Shown in pieces: positions 56,853-64,000 of a stretch of 64,000 bases of DNA. Origin of the DNA: Serratia quinivorans (lineage in GTDB: Bacteria; Pseudomonadota; Gammaproteobacteria; Enterobacterales; Enterobacteriaceae); NCBI RefSeq assembly GCF_946227985.1, contig NZ_CAMKGL010000010.1, forward strand, positions 103,060 through 167,059. The letters are read 5' to 3'. Positions within the stretch are counted from its first letter, which is position 1. Each line of letters begins with the position of its first letter. Under the pieces are notes generated by a model. The model made no database searches, was not told the DNA's origin, and saw only the letters and a program-made list of their open reading frames with translations. Position numbers and translations under genes: made by a program.

Positions 56853-56924
56853 GGAACCTCTAAAAACTGACCCGCGGCTGCGGCGCTAAGCAGCCTGGTT
56901 CGCCCGCCGGTTTTTAGAGGTTCC
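56853..56924. repeat. 72-bp element bounded by perfect 15-bp inverted repeats
   Basis: GGAACCTCTAAAAAC (56853-56867) and GTTTTTAGAGGTTCC (56910-56924) are exact inverted copies around a GC-rich 42-base centre. It lies in the 276-base sdhB-sucA gap. In the RNA it would form a strong hairpin. Nothing else is clear in that gap. Confidence 0.7.
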
Positions 56925-57078
56925 TTGTAAGGGACCGCAAGGTCCATAGCAGAACGTACCGTGCCTTTCTTTTGGCTAAAAGTACGTCGAGTGAACCGTT
57001 TCTACGGCAAACCGTATCCATCACGGTAATTATGTTAACCACGGCGAAAACTAAAGCTTCAAAGCTTAAGGGATCATG

Positions 57079-59892
57079 ATGCAGAACGGCGCAATGAAGG
57101 CCTGGCTGGATTCCTCCTATCTGGCGGGCGCGAACCAGTCTTACATAGAACAGCTCTATGAAGACTTCTTAACCGATCCGGGCTCCGTTGAAGATAGCTG
57201 GCGTTCCATTTTTCAACAGCTACCAACCGCGGGTGTAAAACCCGATCAGCTTCACTCTCAAACGCGTGACTACTTCCGCCGCCTGGCGAAAGACTCCGCG
57301 CGTTACAACACCACCATCAACGATCCAGACACCGACGCCAAACAGGTCAAGGTACTGCAGCTGATTAACGCCTTCCGTTTCCGCGGACATCAGCATGCCA
57401 ACCTCGATCCGCTCGGTCTGTGGCAGCGTGAGCAAGTTCCTGACCTTGAACCCGCCTACCACAACCTGACCGAAGCCGACTTCCAGGAAACCTTCAACGT
57501 GGGTTCTTTCGCCATCGGCAAAGAAACCATGAAGCTGGGCGACCTGTACGCTGCGCTGAAGCAGACCTACTGCGGCTCGATCGGTGCGGAATACATGCAC
57601 ATCACCAATACCGAAGAGAAACGCTGGATCCAACAGCGCATTGAATCGGTGGTGGGGCACGCCAGCTTTACCCATGACGAGAAGCGCCGTTTCCTGAACG
57701 AGCTGACCGCAGCGGAAGGTCTGGAACGCTACCTCGGCGCCAAATTCCCAGGGGCAAAACGCTTCTCGCTGGAAGGTGGCGATGCGCTGGTGCCAATGCT
57801 CAAAGAGATGGTGCGCCACGCCGGTAAGAACGGCACGCGCGAAGTGGTGTTGGGCATGGCCCACCGCGGTCGTCTGAACGTGTTGATCAACGTGCTGGGT
57901 AAAAAACCTGCCGACCTGTTCGACGAGTTTGCCGGCAAGCATAAAGAACACCTCGGCACCGGTGACGTGAAATATCACCAGGGCTTCTCCTCCGACGTAG
58001 AAACCGAAGGCGGCATGGTTCACCTGGCGCTGGCGTTTAACCCGTCGCACCTGGAGATCGTCAGCCCGGTAGTTATGGGTTCTGTACGTGCCCGTCGTGA
58101 CCGTCTGGACGAAGCGCGCAGCAACATGGTACTGCCAATCACCATCCACGGTGACGCCGCCATTACCGGCCAGGGCGTGGTTCAGGAAACGCTGAACATG
58201 TCGCAGGCTCGCGGTTACGAAGTGGGCGGCACCGTGCGTATCGTGATCAACAACCAGGTTGGTTTCACCACTTCCAACCCGCTGGATGCGCGTTCTACCG
58301 AATACTGTACTGACATCGCCAAGATGGTGCAGTCGCCGATCTTCCACGTCAATGCTGACGATCCGGAAGCGGTGGCCTTTGTTACCCGTCTGGCGTTGGA
58401 TTTCCGTAACACCTTCAAACGTGACGTGATGATCGATCTGGTCTGCTACCGTCGCCACGGGCATAACGAGGCCGATGAGCCAAGTGCAACCCAGCCGGTG
58501 ATGTACCAGAAGATCAAGAAACACCCAACGCCGCGCAAGATTTATGCTGACGTGCTGACCGAACAAAAAGTCGCCAGCCTGGAAGATGCCACGGAAATGG
58601 TCAACCTGTACCGTGATGCACTCGACCGCGGTGATTGCGTGGTTGAAGAATGGCGTCCGATGAACCTGCACTCCTTTACCTGGTCGCCGTACCTCAACCA
58701 CGAGTGGGACGAAGAGTACCCAAGCAAGGTTGAAATGAAGCGCCTGCAGGAACTGGCCCGTCGCATCAGCACCGCGCCGGAAGCTATTGAAATGCAGTCA
58801 CGCGTAGCGAAAATCTACGGTGATCGCGCAGAGATGGCTGCAGGCAATAAGGCGTTCGACTGGGGCGCGGCGGAAGCGCTGGCTTATGCCACCCTGGTTG
58901 ACGAAGGTATTCCAATCCGCCTTTCCGGTGAAGATGCCGGTCGCGGTACCTTCTTCCACCGTCATGCGGTAGTGCACAACCAGAAAAACGGTTCGGTCTA
59001 CGTGCCGCTGGCCAATGTCCACAGCGGACAGGGCGAGTTCAAGGTTTGGGACTCCGTACTGTCTGAAGAAGCCGTTCTGGCGTTCGAATATGGCTATGCC
59101 ACCGCAGAACCTCGCACCCTGACCATCTGGGAAGCGCAGTTCGGTGACTTCGCCAACGGCGCTCAGGTGGTGATCGACCAGTTCATCAGCTCCGGCGAGC
59201 AGAAATGGGGCCGTATGTGTGGCCTGGTGATGCTGCTGCCGCACGGTTACGAAGGCCAGGGCCCAGAGCACTCCTCTGCGCGTCTGGAACGTTACCTGCA
59301 GCTGTGCGCCGAGCAGAATATGCAGGTGTGCATCCCGTCTACCCCGGCACAGGTTTACCACATGCTGCGTCGTCAGGCGCTGCGCGGTATGCGCCGTCCG
59401 TTGGTGGTGATGTCACCGAAATCTCTGCTGCGTCACCCGCTGGCGACGTCGTCTCTGGATGAACTGGCTAACGGCACCTTCCTGCCGGCGATTGGTGAAA
59501 TTGACGATCTGGATCCGAAAGAAGTCAAACGCGTGGTGCTGTGCTCCGGTAAGGTCTATTACGATCTGCTGGAACAGCGTCGCAAGAACGACCAGAAAGA
59601 CGTCGCCATCGTACGTATTGAGCAACTGTACCCGTTCCCGCATCAGGCCCTTCAGGCGGTGCTGGAGAAGTATGCTCACGTGCATGATTTCGTCTGGTGT
59701 CAGGAAGAGCCGCTGAACCAGGGTGCCTGGTACTGCAGCCAACACAACTTCCGTGAAGTGGTGCCGTTCGGGGCTTCTTTACGTTACGCCGGACGACCAG
59801 CCTCTGCCTCTCCGGCAGTAGGTTATATGTCCGTACACCAGAAGCAGCAACAGGCTCTGGTTAATGACGCGCTGAATATTGTTAAAGATTAA
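57079..59892 (+). CDS. sucA: 2-oxoglutarate dehydrogenase E1 component
   Basis: SucA is the thiamine-diphosphate E1 of the 2-oxoglutarate dehydrogenase complex. The N-terminal segment MKAWLDSSYLAGANQSYIEQLYEDF docks to E2. GMAHRGRLNVLINVLGK and ITIHGDAAITGQGVVQET lie in the ThDP region, and RLSGEDAGRGTFFHRHA in the pyrimidine domain. It has 937 residues from the ATG at 57079 (E. coli 933). The ATG at 57076 is equally possible. Confidence 0.97.
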   Translation: MQNGAMKAWLDSSYLAGANQSYIEQLYEDFLTDPGSVEDSWRSIFQQLPTAGVKPDQLHSQTRDYFRRLAKDSARYNTTINDPDTDAKQVKVLQLINAFRFRGHQHANLDPLGLWQREQVPDLEPAYHNLTEADFQETFNVGSFAIGKETMKLGDLYAALKQTYCGSIGAEYMHITNTEEKRWIQQRIESVVGHASFTHDEKRRFLNELTAAEGLERYLGAKFPGAKRFSLEGGDALVPMLKEMVRHAGKNGTREVVLGMAHRGRLNVLINVLGKKPADLFDEFAGKHKEHLGTGDVKYHQGFSSDVETEGGMVHLALAFNPSHLEIVSPVVMGSVRARRDRLDEARSNMVLPITIHGDAAITGQGVVQETLNMSQARGYEVGGTVRIVINNQVGFTTSNPLDARSTEYCTDIAKMVQSPIFHVNADDPEAVAFVTRLALDFRNTFKRDVMIDLVCYRRHGHNEADEPSATQPVMYQKIKKHPTPRKIYADVLTEQKVASLEDATEMVNLYRDALDRGDCVVEEWRPMNLHSFTWSPYLNHEWDEEYPSKVEMKRLQELARRISTAPEAIEMQSRVAKIYGDRAEMAAGNKAFDWGAAEALAYATLVDEGIPIRLSGEDAGRGTFFHRHAVVHNQKNGSVYVPLANVHSGQGEFKVWDSVLSEEAVLAFEYGYATAEPRTLTIWEAQFGDFANGAQVVIDQFISSGEQKWGRMCGLVMLLPHGYEGQGPEHSSARLERYLQLCAEQNMQVCIPSTPAQVYHMLRRQALRGMRRPLVVMSPKSLLRHPLATSSLDELANGTFLPAIGEIDDLDPKEVKRVVLCSGKVYYDLLEQRRKNDQKDVAIVRIEQLYPFPHQALQAVLEKYAHVHDFVWCQEEPLNQGAWYCSQHNFREVVPFGASLRYAGRPASASPAVGYMSVHQKQQQALVNDALNIVKD

Positions 59893-59903
59893 GGGAAAGC
59901 TAA

Positions 59904-61118
59904 ATGAGTAGCGTAGATATTCTGGTTCCTGACCTTCCTGAATCGGTTGCCGATGCGACCGTCGCCACCTGGCACAAGAAACCAGGTGACAGCGTCCAGC
60001 GTGACGAAGTTCTGGTTGAAATCGAAACTGACAAAGTGGTGCTGGAAGTTCCGGCCAGCGAAGCAGGCATTCTGGATGCGATCGTGGAAGAAGAGGGCGC
60101 AACCGTGCTTTCTCGCCAGATCCTTGGCCGTATTCGTCCAGGCGACAGCTCTGGCAAGCCGACCGAAGAAAAAAGCCAGGCTAAAGAAGCCACTCCAGCC
60201 CAGCGCGCAACCGCCAGCCTGGAAGAAGAGAGCAACGACGCACTCAGCCCGGCTATCCGCCGCCTGATTGCTGAACACGACCTCGATGCAGCTGCCATCA
60301 AAGGCAGCGGCGTGGGTGGCCGTATCACCCGTGAAGACGTGGAAGCGCACCTGGCCAACGGCAAGAAAGCCGACAAGCCTGCCGCCGTTGAAGCCGCTCC
60401 GCAGCCTGCTCTGAGCGGTCGCAGCGAGAAGCGTGTCCCTATGACCCGTCTGCGCAAGCGCGTAGCGGAGCGCCTGTTGGAAGCGAAGAACAGCACTGCG
60501 ATGCTGACCACCTTCAACGAAATCAACATGCAGCCGATCATGGACATGCGCAAGCAGTACGGCGAAGCCTTCGAAAAACGCCACGGTGTACGTTTGGGCT
60601 TCATGTCCTTCTACATCAAGGCGGTGGTTGAAGCACTGAAACGCTTCCCGGAAGTGAACGCTTCTATCGACGGCACCGACGTGGTGTACCACAACTATTT
60701 CGATATCAGCATTGCGGTATCTACTCCTCGTGGCCTGGTGACCCCGGTGCTGCGCGATGTAGACAGCATGAGCATGGCGGACATCGAGAAGAAAATCAAA
60801 GAACTGGCAGTCAAAGGCCGTGATGGCAAATTGACTGTGGAAGAGTTGACCGGCGGTAACTTCACCATTACCAACGGCGGCGTATTCGGTTCACTGATGT
60901 CTACCCCGATCATCAACCCACCGCAGAGCGCCATCCTGGGCATGCACGCCATTAAAGATCGCCCAATGGCGGTGAAAGGCCAGGTTGTGATCCAGCCGAT
61001 GATGTATCTGGCTCTGTCTTACGACCATCGCCTGATCGACGGTAAAGAATCCGTGGGTTATCTGGTGACGGTTAAAGAGATGCTAGAAGATCCGGCCCGT
61101 CTGCTGCTGGACGTATAA
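59904..61118 (+). CDS. sucB: 2-oxoglutarate dehydrogenase E2 component
   Basis: SucB is dihydrolipoyl succinyltransferase. One lipoyl domain holds the lipoylated lysine in [15 protein letters not shown] peripheral subunit-binding domain ([32 protein letters not shown]) and the catalytic domain with [13 protein letters not shown] follow. It has 404 residues. It is 11 bases after sucA. An ERIC separates it from sucC. Confidence 0.97.
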   Translation: MSSVDILVPDLPESVADATVATWHKKPGDSVQRDEVLVEIETDKVVLEVPASEAGILDAIVEEEGATVLSRQILGRIRPGDSSGKPTEEKSQAKEATPAQRATASLEEESNDALSPAIRRLIAEHDLDAAAIKGSGVGGRITREDVEAHLANGKKADKPAAVEAAPQPALSGRSEKRVPMTRLRKRVAERLLEAKNSTAMLTTFNEINMQPIMDMRKQYGEAFEKRHGVRLGFMSFYIKAVVEALKRFPEVNASIDGTDVVYHNYFDISIAVSTPRGLVTPVLRDVDSMSMADIEKKIKELAVKGRDGKLTVEELTGGNFTITNGGVFGSLMSTPIINPPQSAILGMHAIKDRPMAVKGQVVIQPMMYLALSYDHRLIDGKESVGYLVTVKEMLEDPARLLLDV

Positions 61119-61133
61119 CCCTGATGGGCGCGG

Positions 61134-61256
61134 TACCTTAAATAATTGGAGTTGCATCGCGGCGGCAACTGAACGAATCCCCAGGAACATAGCGAACTAT
61201 GTGATTGGGGTGAGAGAAGGCAGCCAACAAAGATGCGGCTTCAAGTATGACGGGTA
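61134..61256. repeat. ERIC element, subtype A, between sucB and sucC
   Basis: It begins TACCTTAAATAATTGGAGTTGC, has GAATCCCCAGGAACATAGCG and TGATTGGGGTGAGAG in the core, and ends CTTCAAGTATGACGGGTA. It starts 16 bases after the sucB stop and lies within the likely sucABCD transcript. Confidence 0.9.
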
Positions 61257-61356
61257 CGCCGCGCCCACACTCTGTGCTATGTGGCCGACTAAAGTCATGC
61301 GGTTTTCCGCCAAAATGGCTCGGCTAAAACCTTCAGAACTGAATGGATAGAACATC

Positions 61357-62523
61357 ATGAATTTACACGAATATCAGGCAAAACAGCTGTTTGCTCGGTA
61401 TGGTATGCCGGCACCAACCGGTTATGCCTGTACCACACCGCGTGAAGCGGAAGAAGCCGCATCCAAAATCGGCTCCGGCCCGTGGGTGGTTAAATGTCAG
61501 GTTCATGCTGGCGGTCGCGGTAAAGCTGGTGGCGTTAAAGTGGTTAACAGCAAGGAAGACATCCGTGCTTTCGCTGAAGCCTGGCTGGGCAAGCGTCTGG
61601 TGACCTACCAGACTGATGCGCTGGGCCAACCGGTTCACCAGATCCTGGTAGAAGCGGCGACCGACATCGATAAAGAACTGTATCTGGGTGCGGTTGTTGA
61701 CCGTGCCAGCCGTCGCGTGGTGTTCATGGCATCCACCGAAGGTGGCGTTGAAATCGAGAAAGTTGCGGAAGAAACCCCGGAACTGATCCATAAAATGACC
61801 ATCGATCCACTGGCAGGCCCACAGCCTTACCAGGGCCGTGAACTGGCTTTCAAACTGGGTCTGACCGGCAAGCAAGTCGGCCAGTTCGCCAAAATCTTCA
61901 TGGGTCTGGCGACCTTGTTCCTGGAGCGTGACCTGGCCATGGTTGAGATCAACCCGCTGGTGGTGACCAAGCAGGGCGATCTGATCTGTCTGGACGGCAA
62001 ACTGGGCGCTGACGGCAACGCCCTGTTCCGCCAGCCTGAGCTGCGTGAAATGCGCGACCTTTCTCAGGAAGATGAGCGTGAATCCCGTGCGGCACAGTGG
62101 GAGCTGAACTATGTTGCTCTCGACGGCAACATCGGTTGCATGGTGAATGGCGCAGGCCTGGCGATGGGGACCATGGACATCGTTAAACTGCACGGCGGCG
62201 AACCGGCCAACTTCCTCGATGTGGGCGGCGGCGCAACCAAAGAGCGCGTGACCGAAGCCTTCAAAATCATCCTGTCTGACGACAAGGTGAAAGCGGTTCT
62301 GGTTAACATTTTCGGCGGTATCGTGCGTTGCGACCTGATCGCTGACGGTATCATTGGCGCAGTAGCTGAAGTGGGCGTTAACGTCCCGGTGGTGGTGCGT
62401 CTGGAAGGGAATAACGCCGAGCTGGGCGCCAAGAAACTGGCGGACAGCGGTCTGAATATCATTGCTGCGACCAGCCTGACTGATGCGGCTCAGCAAGTTG
62501 TTGCGGCAGTGGGGAGCAAATAA
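61357..62523 (+). CDS. sucC: Succinyl-CoA synthetase beta subunit
   Basis: SucC carries the ATP-grasp nucleotide site and binds succinate. It begins [18 protein letters not shown], contains [16 protein letters not shown] and [29 protein letters not shown], and the CoA-ligase domain with [12 protein letters not shown]. It has 388 residues, the usual length. Its stop overlaps the sucD start by one base (TAATG). Confidence 0.97.
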   Translation: MNLHEYQAKQLFARYGMPAPTGYACTTPREAEEAASKIGSGPWVVKCQVHAGGRGKAGGVKVVNSKEDIRAFAEAWLGKRLVTYQTDALGQPVHQILVEAATDIDKELYLGAVVDRASRRVVFMASTEGGVEIEKVAEETPELIHKMTIDPLAGPQPYQGRELAFKLGLTGKQVGQFAKIFMGLATLFLERDLAMVEINPLVVTKQGDLICLDGKLGADGNALFRQPELREMRDLSQEDERESRAAQWELNYVALDGNIGCMVNGAGLAMGTMDIVKLHGGEPANFLDVGGGATKERVTEAFKIILSDDKVKAVLVNIFGGIVRCDLIADGIIGAVAEVGVNVPVVVRLEGNNAELGAKKLADSGLNIIAATSLTDAAQQVVAAVGSK

Positions 62524-63395
62524 TGTCCATTTTAATCGATAAAAACACCAAAGTAATTTGTCAGGGCTTCACCGGTAGCCAGGGGACTTTCCACTCCGAA
62601 CAGGCTATCGCTTACGGTACCAAAATGGTCGGTGGTGTAACGCCGGGCAAAGGCGGCACTGAGCACCTGGGCCTGCCGGTGTTCAACACCGTGCGTGAAG
62701 CAGTAGAAGCGACCGGTGCCACCGCATCCGTTATCTATGTCCCGGCTCCGTTCTGCAAAGACTCCATTCTGGAAGCTATCGATGCAGGCATCAAACTGAT
62801 CATCACCATTACCGAAGGCATCCCGACGCTGGATATGCTGACCGTGAAAGTGAAGCTGGATGAAGCCGGCGTGCGCATGATTGGCCCGAACTGCCCAGGT
62901 GTTATCACCCCGGGCGAGTGCAAAATCGGCATCATGCCTGGCCACATCCACCTGCCGGGCAAAGTGGGCATCGTTTCCCGCTCTGGCACCCTGACCTACG
63001 AAGCGGTAAAACAAACTACCGATACCGGTCTGGGCCAGTCTACCTGTGTGGGCATTGGCGGTGACCCGATCCCTGGCTCCAACTTCATCGATATCCTGAA
63101 ACTGTTCCAGGAAGATCCGCAGACTGAAGCGATCGTCATGATCGGTGAGATTGGCGGTAGCGCTGAAGAAGAAGCGGCAGCCTATATCAAAGAGCACGTG
63201 ACCAAGCCAGTGGTTGGCTATATCGCGGGTGTTACCGCGCCTAAAGGCAAACGTATGGGCCACGCCGGTGCCATCATTGCCGGCGGCAAAGGTACTGCAG
63301 ACGAGAAGTTTGCGGCGCTGGAAGCGGCAGGGGTTAAAACCGTACGCAGCCTGGCTGACATCGGCGAGGCAGTAAAAGCGGTTCTGAATCGCTAA
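62523..63395 (+). CDS. sucD: Succinyl-CoA synthetase alpha subunit
   Basis: SucD binds CoA and holds the phosphohistidine. [31 protein letters not shown] is the CoA-binding region, [21 protein letters not shown] is a family signature, and the active histidine is in [16 protein letters not shown]. It has 290 residues. It ends the sdh-suc cluster and is followed by a terminator. Confidence 0.97.
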   Translation: MSILIDKNTKVICQGFTGSQGTFHSEQAIAYGTKMVGGVTPGKGGTEHLGLPVFNTVREAVEATGATASVIYVPAPFCKDSILEAIDAGIKLIITITEGIPTLDMLTVKVKLDEAGVRMIGPNCPGVITPGECKIGIMPGHIHLPGKVGIVSRSGTLTYEAVKQTTDTGLGQSTCVGIGGDPIPGSNFIDILKLFQEDPQTEAIVMIGEIGGSAEEEAAAYIKEHVTKPVVGYIAGVTAPKGKRMGHAGAIIAGGKGTADEKFAALEAAGVKTVRSLADIGEAVKAVLNR

Positions 63396-63422
63396 TTTAC
63401 CGCCTGCAGTAAGCCCTATTTA

Positions 63423-63461
63423 AACGGGGCCAGACCACGCGTCTGGCCCCGTTTTTTTTGC
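63423..63461 (+). terminator. Rho-independent terminator of the sdh-suc operon
   Basis: AACGGGGCCAGAC-CACGC-GTCTGGCCCCGTT is a 13-bp stem followed by TTTTTT. Confidence 0.93.
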
Positions 63462-63644
63462 TTGTGGTAAACCAGTGCGTCTGGCCAAATCTTGTGGTAA
63501 CGAACGTCAGCACAGTAGACATTAGGTGGGGGAATGAGGATAGGTGGCTGGTGTATATGCGGGGGGTTTTAACCAATAAATTTTCTTTTTTATGGTCAGA
63601 AATTATCAGAGTAAAAAAATAAGCTAAGCTTGTCCTGTAGTCAG

Positions 63645-63842
63645 GTTAATTAAAGCTAACATTAGTCACAGGCCAACTTCGATTTAAATACAAACAATCA
63701 TTAAATATCACATCTATTTAACACAAAGGCTACGTACAGAGACTACGAAACCATTGTGTAACATAACCACAAGATAATTATGAGAAATTGTGAGCTGAAT
63801 CTGGAAATAAAATCCGGATAGGCTTAAATTGTTTCAGATCAA
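63645..63842 (+). promoter_or_regulatory. Oxygen-control region, ArcA- and FNR-like sites
   Basis: GTTAATTAAAGCTAAC (63645-63660) resembles the ArcA box GTTAATTAAATGTTA. TTGTTTCAGATCAA (63829-63842) matches the FNR consensus TTGAT-N4-ATCAA except at one position. In related genera cydAB follows sucD, so this may be the cydA control region. The coding sequence is not in the window, and the rest of 63462-63902 shows no gene. Confidence 0.5.
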
Positions 63843-63902
63843 ATTACGCCTGAATACCTCTTTGGGGGAAAATTTGACCTGTAACCCAAAGTCTAACCCA
63901 TA

Positions 63903-64000
63903 TGACCTGCTCCCAGTTGATTAGTACACCCCGATGTTAGTAATGTCTTCATAAGCCACATGAGGACATCCCCATGAAGAAGCGTTTTTCCGACCAACAG
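63903..64000 (+). mobile_element. Left end of an IS3-family insertion sequence (partial)
   Basis: TGACCTGCTCCCAGTTGAT at 63903 has the TGACCTG start typical of IS3-family (IS407-type) terminal repeats. About 70 bases later a transposase OrfA start appears, which is the normal spacing. The element continues beyond the window, so its right end, target duplication and exact identity cannot be seen. Confidence 0.7.
63974..64000 (+). CDS. IS3-family transposase OrfA (first nine codons)
   Basis: ATG at 63974 encodes MKKRFSDQQ before the window ends. OrfA proteins of IS3-family elements commonly begin MKKRFSDEQIISIL. GAGG lies eight bases upstream. Only nine residues are visible, so the assignment leans on the IS-like end in front of it. 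Confidence 0.65.

Noticed and set aside
57220..58701. Reverse-strand open frame of 493 codons opposite sucA
   Set aside because: sucA is unmistakable on the plus strand; the antisense product has no known motif.

Overview
The window reads as chromosomal DNA from a Serratia species (Enterobacterales). The strongest indicators are the GH18 chitinase C and GH20 chitobiase, both of the characteristic Serratia type, set inside a gene order that otherwise follows the E. coli 15-17 min region (ubiF, tRNA cluster, asnB, nag, glnS, chiPQ, fur, fldA, ybfE, ybfF, seqA, pgm, kdp, ybfA, phrB, ybgI, pxp, nei, gltA, sdh, suc). I cannot decide the species from sequence alone.

Layout. 1-3.3 kb: start of a YjdM/PhnA zinc-ribbon gene, miaB and ubiF. 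3.36-3.97 kb: six tRNA genes (Met-Leu-Gln-Gln-Met-Gln in transcription order) behind a stringent-type promoter. 4.2-5.9 kb: asnB. 6.3-21.3 kb: a chitin and amino-sugar block, comprising chiC, nagBACD divergent from nagE, glnS, and the chiP-chiQ-chb operon. 21.4-25.6 kb: an apparent three-gene unit encoding a SET-type sugar exporter, a GalE-like epimerase and a large glycosyltransferase-acetyltransferase fusion. This is the least explained part of the window. 25.8-32.4 kb: fur, fldA, ybfE, ybfF, seqA-pgm, and a His-rich PadR regulator with a DUF3861 partner. 32.4-40.7 kb: kdpFABC-kdpDE, including the 29-residue KdpF. 41-45.6 kb: ybfA, a DUF523-DUF1722 fusion, phrB, a periplasmic class II cyclic-nucleotide phosphodiesterase and ybgI. 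45.7-51.4 kb: pxpBCA, DUF969/DUF979 membrane proteins and pcp, then nei. 51.5-63.4 kb: gltA facing away from sdhCDAB-sucABCD. 63.4-64 kb: a regulatory-looking region with ArcA- and FNR-like sites, cut at about 63903 by the left end of an IS3-family element that runs off the window.

Functional links. ChiC, ChiP, Chb, NagE and NagBACD form one path from chitin to fructose-6-phosphate. NagC-like operators lie in front of nagE and chiP, and a perfect ChiX sRNA pairing site covers the chiP ribosome-binding site. Pcp, the DUF969/DUF979 pair and PxpABC look like a pyroglutamate release, transport and hydrolysis module. gltA-sdh-suc encodes a large part of the TCA cycle.

Repeats. Nine ERIC (enterobacterial repetitive intergenic consensus) copies are visible. 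They fall into two sequence subtypes. Two are short internally deleted forms and one carries a roughly 78-bp structured insertion. Two sit inside the kdp operon, one between sucB and sucC, one supplies the miaB stop codon, and two in opposite orientation bracket chiC. Two other inverted-repeat elements lie in gltA-sdhC and sdhB-sucA. I saw no rRNA, CRISPR array or prophage.
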